From positions 1 to 40,021 of the IMG/VR virus record IMGVR_UViG_3300022214_000012: DNA of 40,021 nt. One strand, given 5' to 3'. Position numbers and translations under genes: made by a program. Each line of letters begins with the position of its first letter. The first letter of the stretch is position 1. The stretch comes from a virus. Below are positions 18,204 to 26,402 of this stretch, one piece after another. Below the pieces are notes generated by a model, which did no database searches, was not told the origin of the DNA, and worked only from the letters and a program-made list of their open reading frames with translations.

Positions 18204-18313
18204 TTGCTTGTAATATTAAAATATGCTAATATTACGAATAGCTAATGAATAGATTAAACAATTATGTCGAAAGACGTAATCCCTCAACTCAATATGCCGA
18301 GAGGCATTAGGAG
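18204..18313 (+). promoter_or_regulatory. Promoter plus twin GNRA hairpins before the structural gene at 18320
   Basis: Promoter candidate TTGCTT (18204-18209), 17-bp spacer, TAATAT (18227-18232). Two tetraloop hairpins follow: ATGTC-GAAA-GACGT (18264-18277) and ATGCC-GAGA-GGCAT (18294-18307). The latter ends one base before AGGAG (18309-18313). Confidence 0.55.
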
Positions 18314-18319
18314 AAAATT

Positions 18320-19090
18320 ATGATTTTGAATTCAAATGTACGCAAGCTTCAAGTTGTACTTACCACGGCAAAGACAACTGCTGATATGTCGGTTATGGTT
18401 GACTACACGGATTCGGTAGGAGAAACGAAAATTGACGATATGCAGATTTCAAGCACTAACGGAACAACTGCATCTGATATTTGTTTTGCTCCAGAGATAG
18501 GTTCTAAGCGAGACATCAAATCCATCCAGATACACAACAAAGATACCGCATCAAAGATTGTTCAAGTAAGCCTTGTTGATAACGGAACTGCTAACAGGAT
18601 CGCATCCGCCACTTTGCAAGTAGGAGATACGCTTGGTTACACAGATGGCAATGGCTGGTATGTGATGGATGTAAACGGCAATAAGAAATCAACCTCAACT
18701 ATCGCTGGCTTGCTTTCAACGTCACCATCTACCGGGATTGGATATGCGACTGGTGCTGGAGCTACTGTAACTCAGATTACAAACCGCTCAACTGGCGTAA
18801 CGATTAATGCGATATGCGGAACGATTCAGACAGACACTACGTCTCTGGCAGCTGGTGCAAGTGCTGAATTTACAGTAACCAATAGTTCTGTTGCTATCGG
18901 TGATGTGATTGTATTGGCACAACGCTCAGGCTCTAGCAACGTTGCAGGGGTGGCTGGTGTTACTCACGTGTCTGTTGTAACGGTAGCTGCTGGCTCGTTT
19001 ATCGTATCTGTGGACAATAAATCAACAACCACTGCTGAAACTGGCGCAATAATTATCAACTTTGCAGTTGTGAAAGCTACTAACTCGTAA
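18320..19090 (+). CDS. Putative virion surface protein, shares a domain with the long tail fibre
   Basis: 256 residues. N-terminal beta-rich domain (MILNSNVRKLQVVLTTAKTT … GYTDGNGWYVMDVNGN, 1-125) resembles the start of the 987-residue fibre. From about residue 138, GYATGAGATVTQITNRSTGV, a second beta domain closely parallels the fibre's C-terminus (GYTTGSGGTVTQITSRTTGV). Rich in Ser/Thr/Ala/Gly, no enzymatic motif. Lies between terminase and portal behind its own leader. Likely decorates the capsid or acts as a fibre. Confidence 0.65.
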   Translation: MILNSNVRKLQVVLTTAKTTADMSVMVDYTDSVGETKIDDMQISSTNGTTASDICFAPEIGSKRDIKSIQIHNKDTASKIVQVSLVDNGTANRIASATLQVGDTLGYTDGNGWYVMDVNGNKKSTSTIAGLLSTSPSTGIGYATGAGATVTQITNRSTGVTINAICGTIQTDTTSLAAGASAEFTVTNSSVAIGDVIVLAQRSGSSNVAGVAGVTHVSVVTVAAGSFIVSVDNKSTTTAETGAIIINFAVVKATNS

Positions 19091-19389
19091 TGAAAACAGG
19101 TACAGTTGAACTAGGCAACGCCTCTTTGTATTTGAGCTATTCTCAAGTAGTAAAGCCAAATCAAAGAGGATTCGCCAGAGAGATAACAGAGTTTGGCGTA
19201 CCTGAAGAACATCGAGGAAAAGGCGAAGGAACGAAGCTACTAGAAGCGGTATGCGAACAGGCAGATGACGAAAAGATATTGTTATTGCTGATTGCTGATA
19301 ACGTAAGACTTGCAACGTTCTATGCTAGACATGGATTTAAGGTAATACAAGAAACACCGATGTTAATGGCAAGGAGTCCATTAGCATAA
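19090..19389 (+). CDS. GNAT family N-acetyltransferase
   Basis: 99 residues, short for GNAT. EITEFGVPEEHRGKGEGTKL is the acetyl-CoA pyrophosphate loop (V-x-x-x-x-RGKG-x-G), then LLEAVCEQADDE, and NVRLATFYARHGFKVI with the conserved N…FY…GF. It transfers acetyl from acetyl-CoA to an amine; substrate unknown. Placed in the structural operon (TAATG overlap with 18320, 36 nt before the portal gene), so it may modify a virion protein or act on the host late. Confidence 0.85.
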   Translation: MKTGTVELGNASLYLSYSQVVKPNQRGFAREITEFGVPEEHRGKGEGTKLLEAVCEQADDEKILLLLIADNVRLATFYARHGFKVIQETPMLMARSPLA

Positions 19390-19402
19390 CGAACATTCCT
19401 AA

Positions 19403-19421
19403 CGCAGTGATGCGCCGGAGG
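19403..19421 (+). promoter_or_regulatory. GNRA hairpin attached to the portal ribosome site
   Basis: CGCA-GTGA-TGCG (19403-19414) then C and CGGAGG (19416-19421), with ATG at 19426. One of five such leaders before head genes. Confidence 0.6.
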
Positions 19422-19425
19422 ACAA

Positions 19426-21795
19426 ATGAAAGAAGACAAAAAAGAGTTGAGCATCGTAGAGCTTGCGAAGAAACGTTTCGAGCAAGCCAAAGACGCAAGT
19501 TCTACGACAAGGCAGCAGGCAATCAATGACACCAAATTTGCAATGGGTGACAGCGATAATATGTGGCAATGGCCTGAAGATATTTCAAATGGACGGAAAG
19601 GCGATAGGAAAATCTGCCTGACTGTCAATCTCACAGCTCAACACTGCAACCAGATTATCAACGAGATAAAGCGAAGCCGCCCTTCGTGCAAGGTAAACCC
19701 AACAGACGATTATGGCGACAAAAAGACCGCTGAAATATTAGCCGGTTTAATCCGCAACATCCAAGCTTCTAGCTGTGCCGATGACGCTCACGACATAGCT
19801 GCTGAACATGCTGTATATGGCGGTGAAGGATTCTGGAGGTTTATCACAGAGTACGAATCGCCATCAAGTTTTAACCAAGTCATCAAGATCAAATCTTGCC
19901 CAAATCCTCAACTAGTATACATTGACCAGTTCGCTAACGAGCCAGACAAGTCGGATGCAGAATGGGGTTTTGTATTTGAAGACATTCCAAAGGAAGAGTT
20001 TGAAGACGAATATCCAGACATTGATCCTATAAGTTGGGAGTCGGACAGTAGCGGTTGGGTATCGAAAGAAACACTTCGTCGCGCTGATTATTACTATGTT
20101 GAGTATATCGCTGACAAAGCATTGCTGCTTGAGGATGGTTCCTCTATGCTTGAAAGCGAACTTACCGAAGAATTGCAACGCGATGGAATGGTAATCACAA
20201 GTCTTATCGACGGTCAGCAATTCAACATCATCAAAGAGCGCGCAACGCAAACAAAGCAATGGTATTGGTGCAAGCTGGTGGGCGGGCATGACAAGCCACT
20301 AGAGAAGGTTAAGTGGTTGGGTGACTATCTTCCTATTGTATCGGTAGTTGGGAAAGAGCTGAACGTCAACGGGGAAATAATTAAGAAAGGTATCGTAAGA
20401 GACCTGAAAGACCCTGCGCGGATGGCTAACTACTCGTTCAGCGAGACAGTTCAGACATTGGCATTGCAGAACAAAATCCCGTACATGGCCGCTGCTGAGG
20501 CAATCAAAGGATATGAGACGCAATGGGGCAATGCGAATAGTTCAAACGATGCTTATTTGCCATACAATGCCTATGAAGACGGTAATCAATTGCCACGTCC
20601 AGAACGCCAGCAACCGGCCACGATGCCAGTGGCGCAAGTAAACCTATTGCAACTGTCAATTGAGCAGATGAGAGGTGCGTCCGGGCAACAGAACGCTAAC
20701 TTCGGCATCAAGTCCGAAGCGGCAAGCGGAGTAGGAATCCAACGGTTAAAGGCTCAGGGAGAGATTGCAACATTCCACTTCATTGATAATCTTGCAAGAG
20801 CGTTAAGACTCGAAGGCAGGATTCTGATTAACCTTATCCAGAAATACTACGACACAAAACGAGTTGTGCGGGTATTGGGACTCGACGGAAAAGAGCAAAA
20901 TGCAGTGCTCGATCCGAACATGCAACAGCCTTACACCGAAGAACGCACGAGCATGGAAGATATTCAAAAGATATTCAATCCAACGCTTGGGGCTTATGAC
21001 GTTGTAATTGATACAGGCCCATCCTATCAAACCCAACGCCAAGAGGCTTATGCGTCGATGACAGAGATAGCCTCACGGAATCCACAATTCATGAGTATTG
21101 CCGGTGATTTGGTGTTCAAAGCCGCCGACTGGCCGCAAGCCGAAGAGATAGCTAAACGCATGGAAAAGACACTTCCACCTGAATTGAGGGATGAGAAACA
21201 AGGCGGAGCAGAGCAGAGGCTTGCCCAGATCACTCAAGAACACCAGCAAATGGCTCAACAGATGGATATGCTATCCCAACAGCTCCAAGAGGCTCAGGCG
21301 AACCTACAGCAAGCTGAAAGCGGTGTGCAAAAGTCTCAGATGGAGCTTGAAGTCAAGATGCGTACTGCTGAACTCGATGCGGCGATGCAAGAAAAGAAAA
21401 TGCTCCAAGAAGCAGAGCTAAAACAGCGTCAAATGATGCTTGATATGGACATGCAGCGCGAGAAAATGGCTATGGATATGCAATTAGCGCGTGAAAAGGC
21501 TGAAAACGATGCTCAGATGCTGGTTTATAAGACAGAATTAGACGCGGCGAACGCTGAAAAACAGATAAAACTCAAGTCTGGGCTAGATATTGCTGGGAAT
21601 ATGGCTAAATCTCACCAAGAAAACTGTGCGAAAGTGCAAATTAACGAGGATAACAACGATACAAAGCGTGATATTGCAGAGTTGGACGCTTTCGTTAAGC
21701 TTGAATCAATCGGGATGCAAAACGAGAAACTGGCGACCGATGTAAACGCAGATTTAAAGGAAGATATTGCCGAAGATAAAGGCACAAAAGAGTAA
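19426..21795 (+). CDS. P22-like portal protein
   Basis: 789 residues, somewhat longer than P22 gp1 (725). Core features: DNMWQWPEDI, RKICLTVNLTAQHCNQIINE, EAASGVGIQRLKAQGE, LARALRLEGRILINLI, FNPTLGAYDVVIDTGPSYQT, typical of the P22 portal family. The C-terminal 200 residues are a Met/Gln/Lys-rich coiled coil (QEHQQMAQQMDMLSQQLQEA onward), comparable to the helical barrel of P22 portal. Forms the dodecameric ring through which TerL packages DNA and to which the gp4 homologue binds. Confidence 0.93.
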   Translation: MKEDKKELSIVELAKKRFEQAKDASSTTRQQAINDTKFAMGDSDNMWQWPEDISNGRKGDRKICLTVNLTAQHCNQIINEIKRSRPSCKVNPTDDYGDKKTAEILAGLIRNIQASSCADDAHDIAAEHAVYGGEGFWRFITEYESPSSFNQVIKIKSCPNPQLVYIDQFANEPDKSDAEWGFVFEDIPKEEFEDEYPDIDPISWESDSSGWVSKETLRRADYYYVEYIADKALLLEDGSSMLESELTEELQRDGMVITSLIDGQQFNIIKERATQTKQWYWCKLVGGHDKPLEKVKWLGDYLPIVSVVGKELNVNGEIIKKGIVRDLKDPARMANYSFSETVQTLALQNKIPYMAAAEAIKGYETQWGNANSSNDAYLPYNAYEDGNQLPRPERQQPATMPVAQVNLLQLSIEQMRGASGQQNANFGIKSEAASGVGIQRLKAQGEIATFHFIDNLARALRLEGRILINLIQKYYDTKRVVRVLGLDGKEQNAVLDPNMQQPYTEERTSMEDIQKIFNPTLGAYDVVIDTGPSYQTQRQEAYASMTEIASRNPQFMSIAGDLVFKAADWPQAEEIAKRMEKTLPPELRDEKQGGAEQRLAQITQEHQQMAQQMDMLSQQLQEAQANLQQAESGVQKSQMELEVKMRTAELDAAMQEKKMLQEAELKQRQMMLDMDMQREKMAMDMQLAREKAENDAQMLVYKTELDAANAEKQIKLKSGLDIAGNMAKSHQENCAKVQINEDNNDTKRDIAELDAFVKLESIGMQNEKLATDVNADLKEDIAEDKGTKE

Positions 21796-21796
21796 C

Positions 21797-21826
21797 TTGA
21801 CAAATATTAGATTAATCTGATATTCT
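21797..21826 (+). promoter_or_regulatory. Promoter candidate before scaffold gene
   Basis: Perfect TTGACA (21797-21802), 18-bp spacer, TATTCT (21821-21826). It lies 60 bp before the scaffold gene and could boost scaffold and coat synthesis. Confidence 0.5.
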
Positions 21827-21862
21827 AATGTACAGCTAATAGTGGCTTGCACTATGTCCTAA

Positions 21863-21880
21863 CGCTTTTAAGCGCCGGAG
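21863..21880 (+). promoter_or_regulatory. Hairpin attached to the scaffold ribosome site
   Basis: CGCT-TTTA-AGCG (21863-21874) then C and CGGAG (21876-21880), ATG at 21887. Same layout as at 19403; here the loop is not GNRA. Confidence 0.55.
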
Positions 21881-21886
21881 AATGAA

Positions 21887-22702
21887 ATGAACGACCAAGT
21901 AACTGAAACACAAGTTGAGCAACCTGCAGTATCGGTTGATGCAAGCGAAGTAGAAAAGGTATCTGCACCAGAACAAAACGCAGAGACTACTAGCCAAGAG
22001 ACTGAGGGTGGCGAGGAAAAACAAACTCAGGAAGATGAGAAAACGTTTACTCAAAAAGAGCTAGACGAAATCATTCAAAAACGAATCAGAAAAGCAGAGC
22101 GTGTAGCAGAGCAAAGAGCGTTAAAAGCGTATTCCGAGAAACTTGAGGCAATGCAAAAACCTCGTGAACCGGAACCTGCAAAATCTCCTTACGGAAAGCC
22201 GACAAGCGCGCAATTTGGCGAGAATATTGAGGCTTATGTCGAGGCTGTTGCAGAATGGACAGTTAAGCAAAAAGAACTGGAAAACACAAGGCGAGAAATA
22301 GCGTTGCAAGATGCTGAACGTAACCGTCAAGCAGACAAACTCTATTCCGAAGCTGAAAAGATTCCTGGCTTTGATGTGGATGCATTTGAGTCGTCACTAA
22401 CTCCAGCGATTGCAGGGGTTATCATGACAAGCAAGATTGCACCTAAACTCATGGCATACATTGCTAGTCATCCTGAAGATATTGCGCATATCGCTGATTT
22501 ACACCCTGCGAGACAAGCTGCTGAAATTAGTAAACTGGAAGATAAACTTTCAGATACGAAAAAAGTAGCAAACACATCAAAGGCTCCAGCACCAATGAAG
22601 CCTGTTGGAAGTAAAGGTGGGCAAGTGCATAAACCAGTAGCAGAGATGTCACTTGCTGAACTTAGGAAATTTGAAGAGACGCGAGGATCGAAGTTTATCT
22701 GA
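21887..22702 (+). CDS. Scaffolding protein
   Basis: 271 residues between portal and coat, the P22 gp8 position (gp8 is 303). Acidic, Gln/Glu-rich disordered N-terminus, then KTFTQKELDEIIQKRIRKAE, a long charged helix, AQFGENIEAYVEAVAEW, and a short C-terminal region AELRKFEETRGSKFI. The FTQ-x-E-L-D-x-I-I-x-x-R segment is a common phage scaffold motif. It directs assembly of coat protein into proheads and leaves before DNA entry. Confidence 0.85.
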   Translation: MNDQVTETQVEQPAVSVDASEVEKVSAPEQNAETTSQETEGGEEKQTQEDEKTFTQKELDEIIQKRIRKAERVAEQRALKAYSEKLEAMQKPREPEPAKSPYGKPTSAQFGENIEAYVEAVAEWTVKQKELENTRREIALQDAERNRQADKLYSEAEKIPGFDVDAFESSLTPAIAGVIMTSKIAPKLMAYIASHPEDIAHIADLHPARQAAEISKLEDKLSDTKKVANTSKAPAPMKPVGSKGGQVHKPVAEMSLAELRKFEETRGSKFI

Positions 22703-22719
22703 GCAATTTAAAACTTATA

Positions 22720-22737
22720 CGTCGTGAGACGCTAGGA
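22720..22737 (+). promoter_or_regulatory. GNRA hairpin attached to the coat ribosome site
   Basis: CGTC-GTGA-GACG (22720-22731), C, then TAGGAG (22733-22738), ATG at 22745. The coat gene is expected to need the highest translation rate of all. Confidence 0.6.
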
Positions 22738-22744
22738 GAAAAAA

Positions 22745-23953
22745 ATGAGTAATACATTAGCAACGACCACACTGGTCAGTAACAAAGCACTTATGGTATT
22801 GCAGAATCTTCTGCCATTTACCAGCAACGTAAGCCGGGCTTATGAACCTGAGCTTCAAATGGGTACTTACGCACACGGCAACACTGTGAACATTAAACGC
22901 CCGGCTAAATACCAATATCGTGCTGGCCCCGTATCTGTTCCACAAGCGACCACTGAAAGCACCATTCCTTTGACACTTTCACAAGGAGGTTGCGATTTGC
23001 AATTCACCTCTAACGAGCGCACCACTGGCCTTTCGATGCAATCTCTGGAAGAAAAGCTGATTTCAGCAATGATTCCTATTGCAAGTGAAATTGAGCGTCA
23101 AGGTCTGGAACTGGCAAGGTTGAGCGTGTTTAATGCACTCAATACTGCCTACACAATCCCTACCACGCAAGATTTGGCTGTAGGTGCTGCAACGTCTCTT
23201 GGCCAACGCCTCGATGAAATGTGCGCCCCTGATGGTGATGGCCGTCGTTTCCTTACCATGTCACCATCGCTGAATGCAGGTATGATTCGCGGTCTTGCCG
23301 GTCTGCAAAACTCTACTGCTAAAATCGGTAAGCAATATGAAACCGGCTTGATGCAGAATGCACTTGGCCTGAACTATCACAAGTCGCAACTGATCGCCAC
23401 CCATACTAACGGAGCTGCCACTGCTACCAACATCAACGGTGCTAACCAGACTGGCTCTACAATTACTGTAGTTGCTGTTGCTGCTGGTACGCTGACTAAG
23501 GGCACTCGAATCACTCTTCCGGGTGTTTATGCGGTGAACTCTGTAACTGGTCAATCTACCGGCGTACTGGCTGATTTCATCACTACCGCCGACGTTGCTT
23601 TGGGTGCCACTTCAATCCCGATTAGCCCATCTATCGTGACTACCGGCCCGTTCAAGAACGTATCCGCATCTCCGACTACGGCACAGCCTTACGTTATCTT
23701 TGGTGCTGCTTCGACAAGCTACAAATGTTCCCCTGCTTACCATCGTGATGCGTTTACTTTCGCCTCTGTACCGATGGACACCAGCATGAAGAACAAAGGT
23801 GTGGATGTAAAGCAGCAATCGGAAAACGGCATCACAATCCGCGTTATTGACGGCTACGATTTCACTGGTGATAAATCGGTGATGCGTCTTGACGTTCTGA
23901 CCGGGTGGGCTGCTACTTATCCTGAACTCGCATGTATCTATGCATCCACCTAA
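22745..23953 (+). CDS. Major capsid (coat) protein, P22 gp5-like
   Basis: 402 residues (P22 coat 430). MSNTLATTTLVSNKALMVLQ, FTSNVSRAYEPEL, KRPAKYQYRAGP, LSMQSLEEKLISAMIPIASE match the P22-type coat family, an HK97-like fold. A Gly/Thr/Ala-rich insertion region around residues 215-300 (NGAATATNINGANQTGST) is consistent with the I-domain-like insertion. The C-terminus is SVMRLDVLTGWAATYPELA. Codon choice here looks more uniform than in orphan genes. Forms the icosahedral shell with the scaffold. Confidence 0.92.
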   Translation: MSNTLATTTLVSNKALMVLQNLLPFTSNVSRAYEPELQMGTYAHGNTVNIKRPAKYQYRAGPVSVPQATTESTIPLTLSQGGCDLQFTSNERTTGLSMQSLEEKLISAMIPIASEIERQGLELARLSVFNALNTAYTIPTTQDLAVGAATSLGQRLDEMCAPDGDGRRFLTMSPSLNAGMIRGLAGLQNSTAKIGKQYETGLMQNALGLNYHKSQLIATHTNGAATATNINGANQTGSTITVVAVAAGTLTKGTRITLPGVYAVNSVTGQSTGVLADFITTADVALGATSIPISPSIVTTGPFKNVSASPTTAQPYVIFGAASTSYKCSPAYHRDAFTFASVPMDTSMKNKGVDVKQQSENGITIRVIDGYDFTGDKSVMRLDVLTGWAATYPELACIYAST

Positions 23954-23974
23954 TACTAAACAAGGAGAAATAAC

Positions 23975-24685
23975 ATGAGTATTACATTCTTAAAAGATTA
24001 CAAAGAGTTTTTGACAGGCACCACTGCAACGCTTCCAGACGTGACGGAAGCCGCGCTGATCGCCCAAGGTCTTGCTACTGCACTCGGCACGACTTCGGAG
24101 CCTATGAAGATTCCCGGTCTGGTTCAGTTCGCAAGCCAAGGCGGTAACGTATCCTTGGTTAATGCTGGCGGCGAGACTACCGCAACTTACTATCAAGGCC
24201 CGTTGCGTCTGCCTTGTATCAGCTTGGGTTCTGCTGCTTTGACAGGGTATGAAACCAACGGAACGGCTCCAGTAGCAGGGACGATGTACCTGACCGAGAT
24301 TCACGTACCTTACAAGCAAACTTGGACTGGTATCGGTAAGCTCAACGGCACTGTAGTTGGCACGGACAACCATCTGGTTGCATTGTACGGCTCTAACGGT
24401 GCATTGCTGGCTAACTCTGCTGTTGCCGGTGTATTGGCTGCTGATGCATCTCTGATGCAGAACATTGCCTTTACTGCACCGATTACCCTGCTGCCGGGGC
24501 GTTACTTCCTCGGTGTTCAGTCTAACGGCACTACTGCTACCTTGCGTCATCTGGTAACTGTCAATGGTGCAAACGCCTCGACTGGCGCACAAGCCGGAAC
24601 CTTCGGTACTGTACCTGCAACGCTGACTACTGTTCCTATCACGTTTACGAACGCGCAAGGTGTTATAGCTCAGTTGTACGTATAA
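23975..24685 (+). CDS. Putative capsid decoration or head fibre protein
   Basis: 236 residues directly after coat (AAGGAGAAATAAC, ATG 23975). A short N-terminal helix (FLKDYKEFLTG) is followed by an all-beta, Gly/Thr/Ala-rich body: NGGETTATYYQ-like strands, YLTEIHVPYKQTWTGIGKLN, LPGRYFLGVQSNGTTATLRH. Such beta-sandwich proteins after coat genes commonly bind the capsid surface. No enzyme motif. A terminator follows, so coat plus this gene form a high-level unit. Confidence 0.6.
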   Translation: MSITFLKDYKEFLTGTTATLPDVTEAALIAQGLATALGTTSEPMKIPGLVQFASQGGNVSLVNAGGETTATYYQGPLRLPCISLGSAALTGYETNGTAPVAGTMYLTEIHVPYKQTWTGIGKLNGTVVGTDNHLVALYGSNGALLANSAVAGVLAADASLMQNIAFTAPITLLPGRYFLGVQSNGTTATLRHLVTVNGANASTGAQAGTFGTVPATLTTVPITFTNAQGVIAQLYV

Positions 24686-24693
24686 TGTAACAC

Positions 24694-24735
24694 CCTCCGG
24701 CTAACGTTGTGAAACGCTGCCGGAGGTTTTCTTCT
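24694..24735 (+). terminator. Intrinsic terminator with nested GTGA hairpin after the coat unit
   Basis: CCTCCGGC (24694-24701) pairs with GCCGGAGG (24719-24726), followed by TTTTCTTCT. The loop contains a nested ACGTT-GTGA-AACG hairpin (24704-24716), like those before the portal and coat genes. The next gene's ribosome site (GGAGG) follows at 24736. Confidence 0.75.
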
Positions 24736-24745
24736 GGAGGTTGCT

Positions 24746-25444
24746 ATGGCGACAGCCTTGACCATTATCACTGATGCGCTTCTGGAAATTAACGCCGCTG
24801 CGACTGGAGAAACAATCCCTGCCGCAGAAGCAAATGACGCATTAAGAGCATTAAACCGTCTAATGGAAAAGTGGAGCAATGCAAGAGCATTCGCTTACTT
24901 TGCTGATGAAGTATCACTAGCACTTACCGGACAAGCATCATTCACAGTTGGCCCGACAGGTGATGTTGTTGACCTTCGGCCTATTTCAGTTGAATCAGCC
25001 ACAGCCGTACTAGATAACGTGACTTATCCTGTATCTGTGTACAATGTTCAACAATGGGATTCAATTCCAGATAAGACTACTACCGGAACTATCCCGCAAG
25101 CAATTTACTACGAAGGCTCAATGCCTAACGGGACAGTAAAGGTTTATCCGGTTTGTACTGGAAGCACGATCAAAATCAGGATTCTTAACGTTGTAAACTC
25201 GTTTGCGACTTTGGGAACTACTCTTTCAATGCCACCCGGCTACGAAGAAGCACTGATTAAAAATTTAGCAATCAACATAGCTCCTCAATACGAGATAAAG
25301 GATATTTCACCTATCACAATACGAGAGGCTAAATCAGCACTTGCTTATATAGAACGCACTAACACGGTGATTCCGAAGCTCTCGCTTGATTCGAGACTGC
25401 CGGGAATAGGCAGTAACATGAGTTCTGCTTTAAACAGGATGTAA
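24746..25444 (+). CDS. P22 gp4-like head-tail adaptor
   Basis: 232 residues (P22 gp4 166). TALTIITDALLEINAAATGE, PAAEANDALRALNRLMEKWS, then a beta insertion and GYEEALIKNLAINIAPQYE, REAKSALAYIERTN. The I-x-x-AL-x-x-I/L…A-L-x-x-LN-x-M…W start and PPGYEEAL-x-x-NLA motif define this adaptor family. It binds below the portal, plugs the packaged DNA and carries the gp10 hub. Start chosen by GGAGG 6 nt upstream. Confidence 0.9.
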   Translation: MATALTIITDALLEINAAATGETIPAAEANDALRALNRLMEKWSNARAFAYFADEVSLALTGQASFTVGPTGDVVDLRPISVESATAVLDNVTYPVSVYNVQQWDSIPDKTTTGTIPQAIYYEGSMPNGTVKVYPVCTGSTIKIRILNVVNSFATLGTTLSMPPGYEEALIKNLAINIAPQYEIKDISPITIREAKSALAYIERTNTVIPKLSLDSRLPGIGSNMSSALNRM

Positions 25445-25446
25445 CA

Positions 25447-25605
25447 ATGCCATACACACTCGCGCAAAACAAACTTTTTCGTGCCGCTGCGCATGATCCG
25501 AAGATTGCGAAATCTGCCGGTATCCCAATGCACGTTGCGAAAAAACTTGCAGCTGAAGGTGTGAAAAAGAAAAACAAACTAGCTGAAATGGCCCGACATG
25601 CCTAG
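25447..25605 (+). CDS. Conserved small phage structural-region protein, 52 residues
   Basis: MPYTLAQNKLFRAAAHDPKI, AGIPMHVAKKLAAEG, basic tail KKKNKLAEMARHA. The A-Q-x-x-LF-x-A-x-A-x-x-P…G-I-P pattern is recurrent in small proteins within phage virion operons. Function unknown. It overlaps the next gene by 8 nt and is too short for routine calling. Confidence 0.75.
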   Translation: MPYTLAQNKLFRAAAHDPKIAKSAGIPMHVAKKLAAEGVKKKNKLAEMARHA

Positions 25606-26314
25606 CCTATCCGACATCCTCAATGCCGAACAAGCGCAACGTAGAGCGCAGATGACGCATGAGCCATTTACGCCTTACCAGCCTGCTGTAGAGGCTCGCC
25701 AAGGCATCGGACAATGGGCGCAAGGTGTTGGTGAGCGGTCTAGTTTAGGAGGGATGCTAGGGGCTATGGCAAGCGAAGCGCAAAGGTATCAGCAAATGCC
25801 TGCTGGAGAATTGGCTGGGCAATTTGGGCCGTCTGGCGGAATGGCAGGCATGATTAAAACACCATTTGGCAGGATACCGGAAACCACAATCGAAGTAGAT
25901 AAATTTGCAGATTGGTTAAAAAATAAAGGCGAAAATCTAGGCTACAACGTAGGTACTGGTAGTAGTAATGTAAGCAATTCACGATATGTAACATTTAAAA
26001 CCCCAGAATCAGATTATCAAGTTAGGTTATCTGGGCATGGAGATAGGTATGGATTCCCAGAAGGCGAAAGGTTTTCTGTTGACCCGAACAGCTTGAATAC
26101 GTTTGAAATGGCTAAAGATTGGCTAAAAGAAAAAGGCATAAATTTAGATAAGAGAGTTGCGAAGCAAAATACAATTCCTACTAATTACTTGAAAGGCGCA
26201 AAAGTTTCTGAAATAAACGCTTTGCGTAAAGCCCGTGGTGGCGCGGTAGTAACACCTAAAGAAGTTGCTGAACTTGGTTTAATTGATGATATTGGAATGA
26301 CGCAACAATACTAA
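25598..26314 (+). CDS. Tail-module protein with repeated N-terminal tag, unknown
   Basis: 238 residues. N-terminal tag MPSLSDILNAEQAQRRAQMT, then Gly/Ala/Met-rich segment to about 95, and a more globular C-terminal part (IEVDKFADWLKNKGENLGYN … FSVDPNSLNTFEMAKDWLKE). The tag is repeated by the 28-residue mini-gene just downstream. The C-terminal part resembles the cargo-like regions of phage polyvalent or ejected proteins, but I cannot name it. Confidence 0.6.
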   Translation: MPSLSDILNAEQAQRRAQMTHEPFTPYQPAVEARQGIGQWAQGVGERSSLGGMLGAMASEAQRYQQMPAGELAGQFGPSGGMAGMIKTPFGRIPETTIEVDKFADWLKNKGENLGYNVGTGSSNVSNSRYVTFKTPESDYQVRLSGHGDRYGFPEGERFSVDPNSLNTFEMAKDWLKEKGINLDKRVAKQNTIPTNYLKGAKVSEINALRKARGGAVVTPKEVAELGLIDDIGMTQQY

Positions 26315-26315
26315 C

Positions 26316-26402
26316 ATGCCAACCCTAGCCGACATCATTAACTCAGAACGCGCCCAAAGACAGGCGCAGATGACGCATACAGGTCAACAGGAATACCAAT
26401 GA
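26316..26402 (+). CDS. 28-residue mini-gene duplicating the N-terminus of its upstream neighbour
   Basis: MPTLADIINSERAQRQAQMT is a near copy of MPSLSDILNAEQAQRRAQMT, and the stop overlaps the next gene start (ATGA). Either a decayed tandem duplicate, or the ancestral small gene of which the 238-residue version is an insertion-expanded form. Confidence 0.6.
   Translation: MPTLADIINSERAQRQAQMTHTGQQEYQ

Noticed and set aside
19399-19421. CCTAACGC…GCGCCGGAG before the portal gene as a miniature attC
   Set aside because: It resembles a core box but has no R' partner and recurs as a ribosome-site hairpin before several head genes.
23990-24658. 222-codon reverse-strand open frame opposite the gene at 23975
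   Set aside because: Low-complexity, Ser/Arg/Cys-rich shadow of a Gly/Thr/Ala-rich gene; no ribosome site and against the uniform gene direction.
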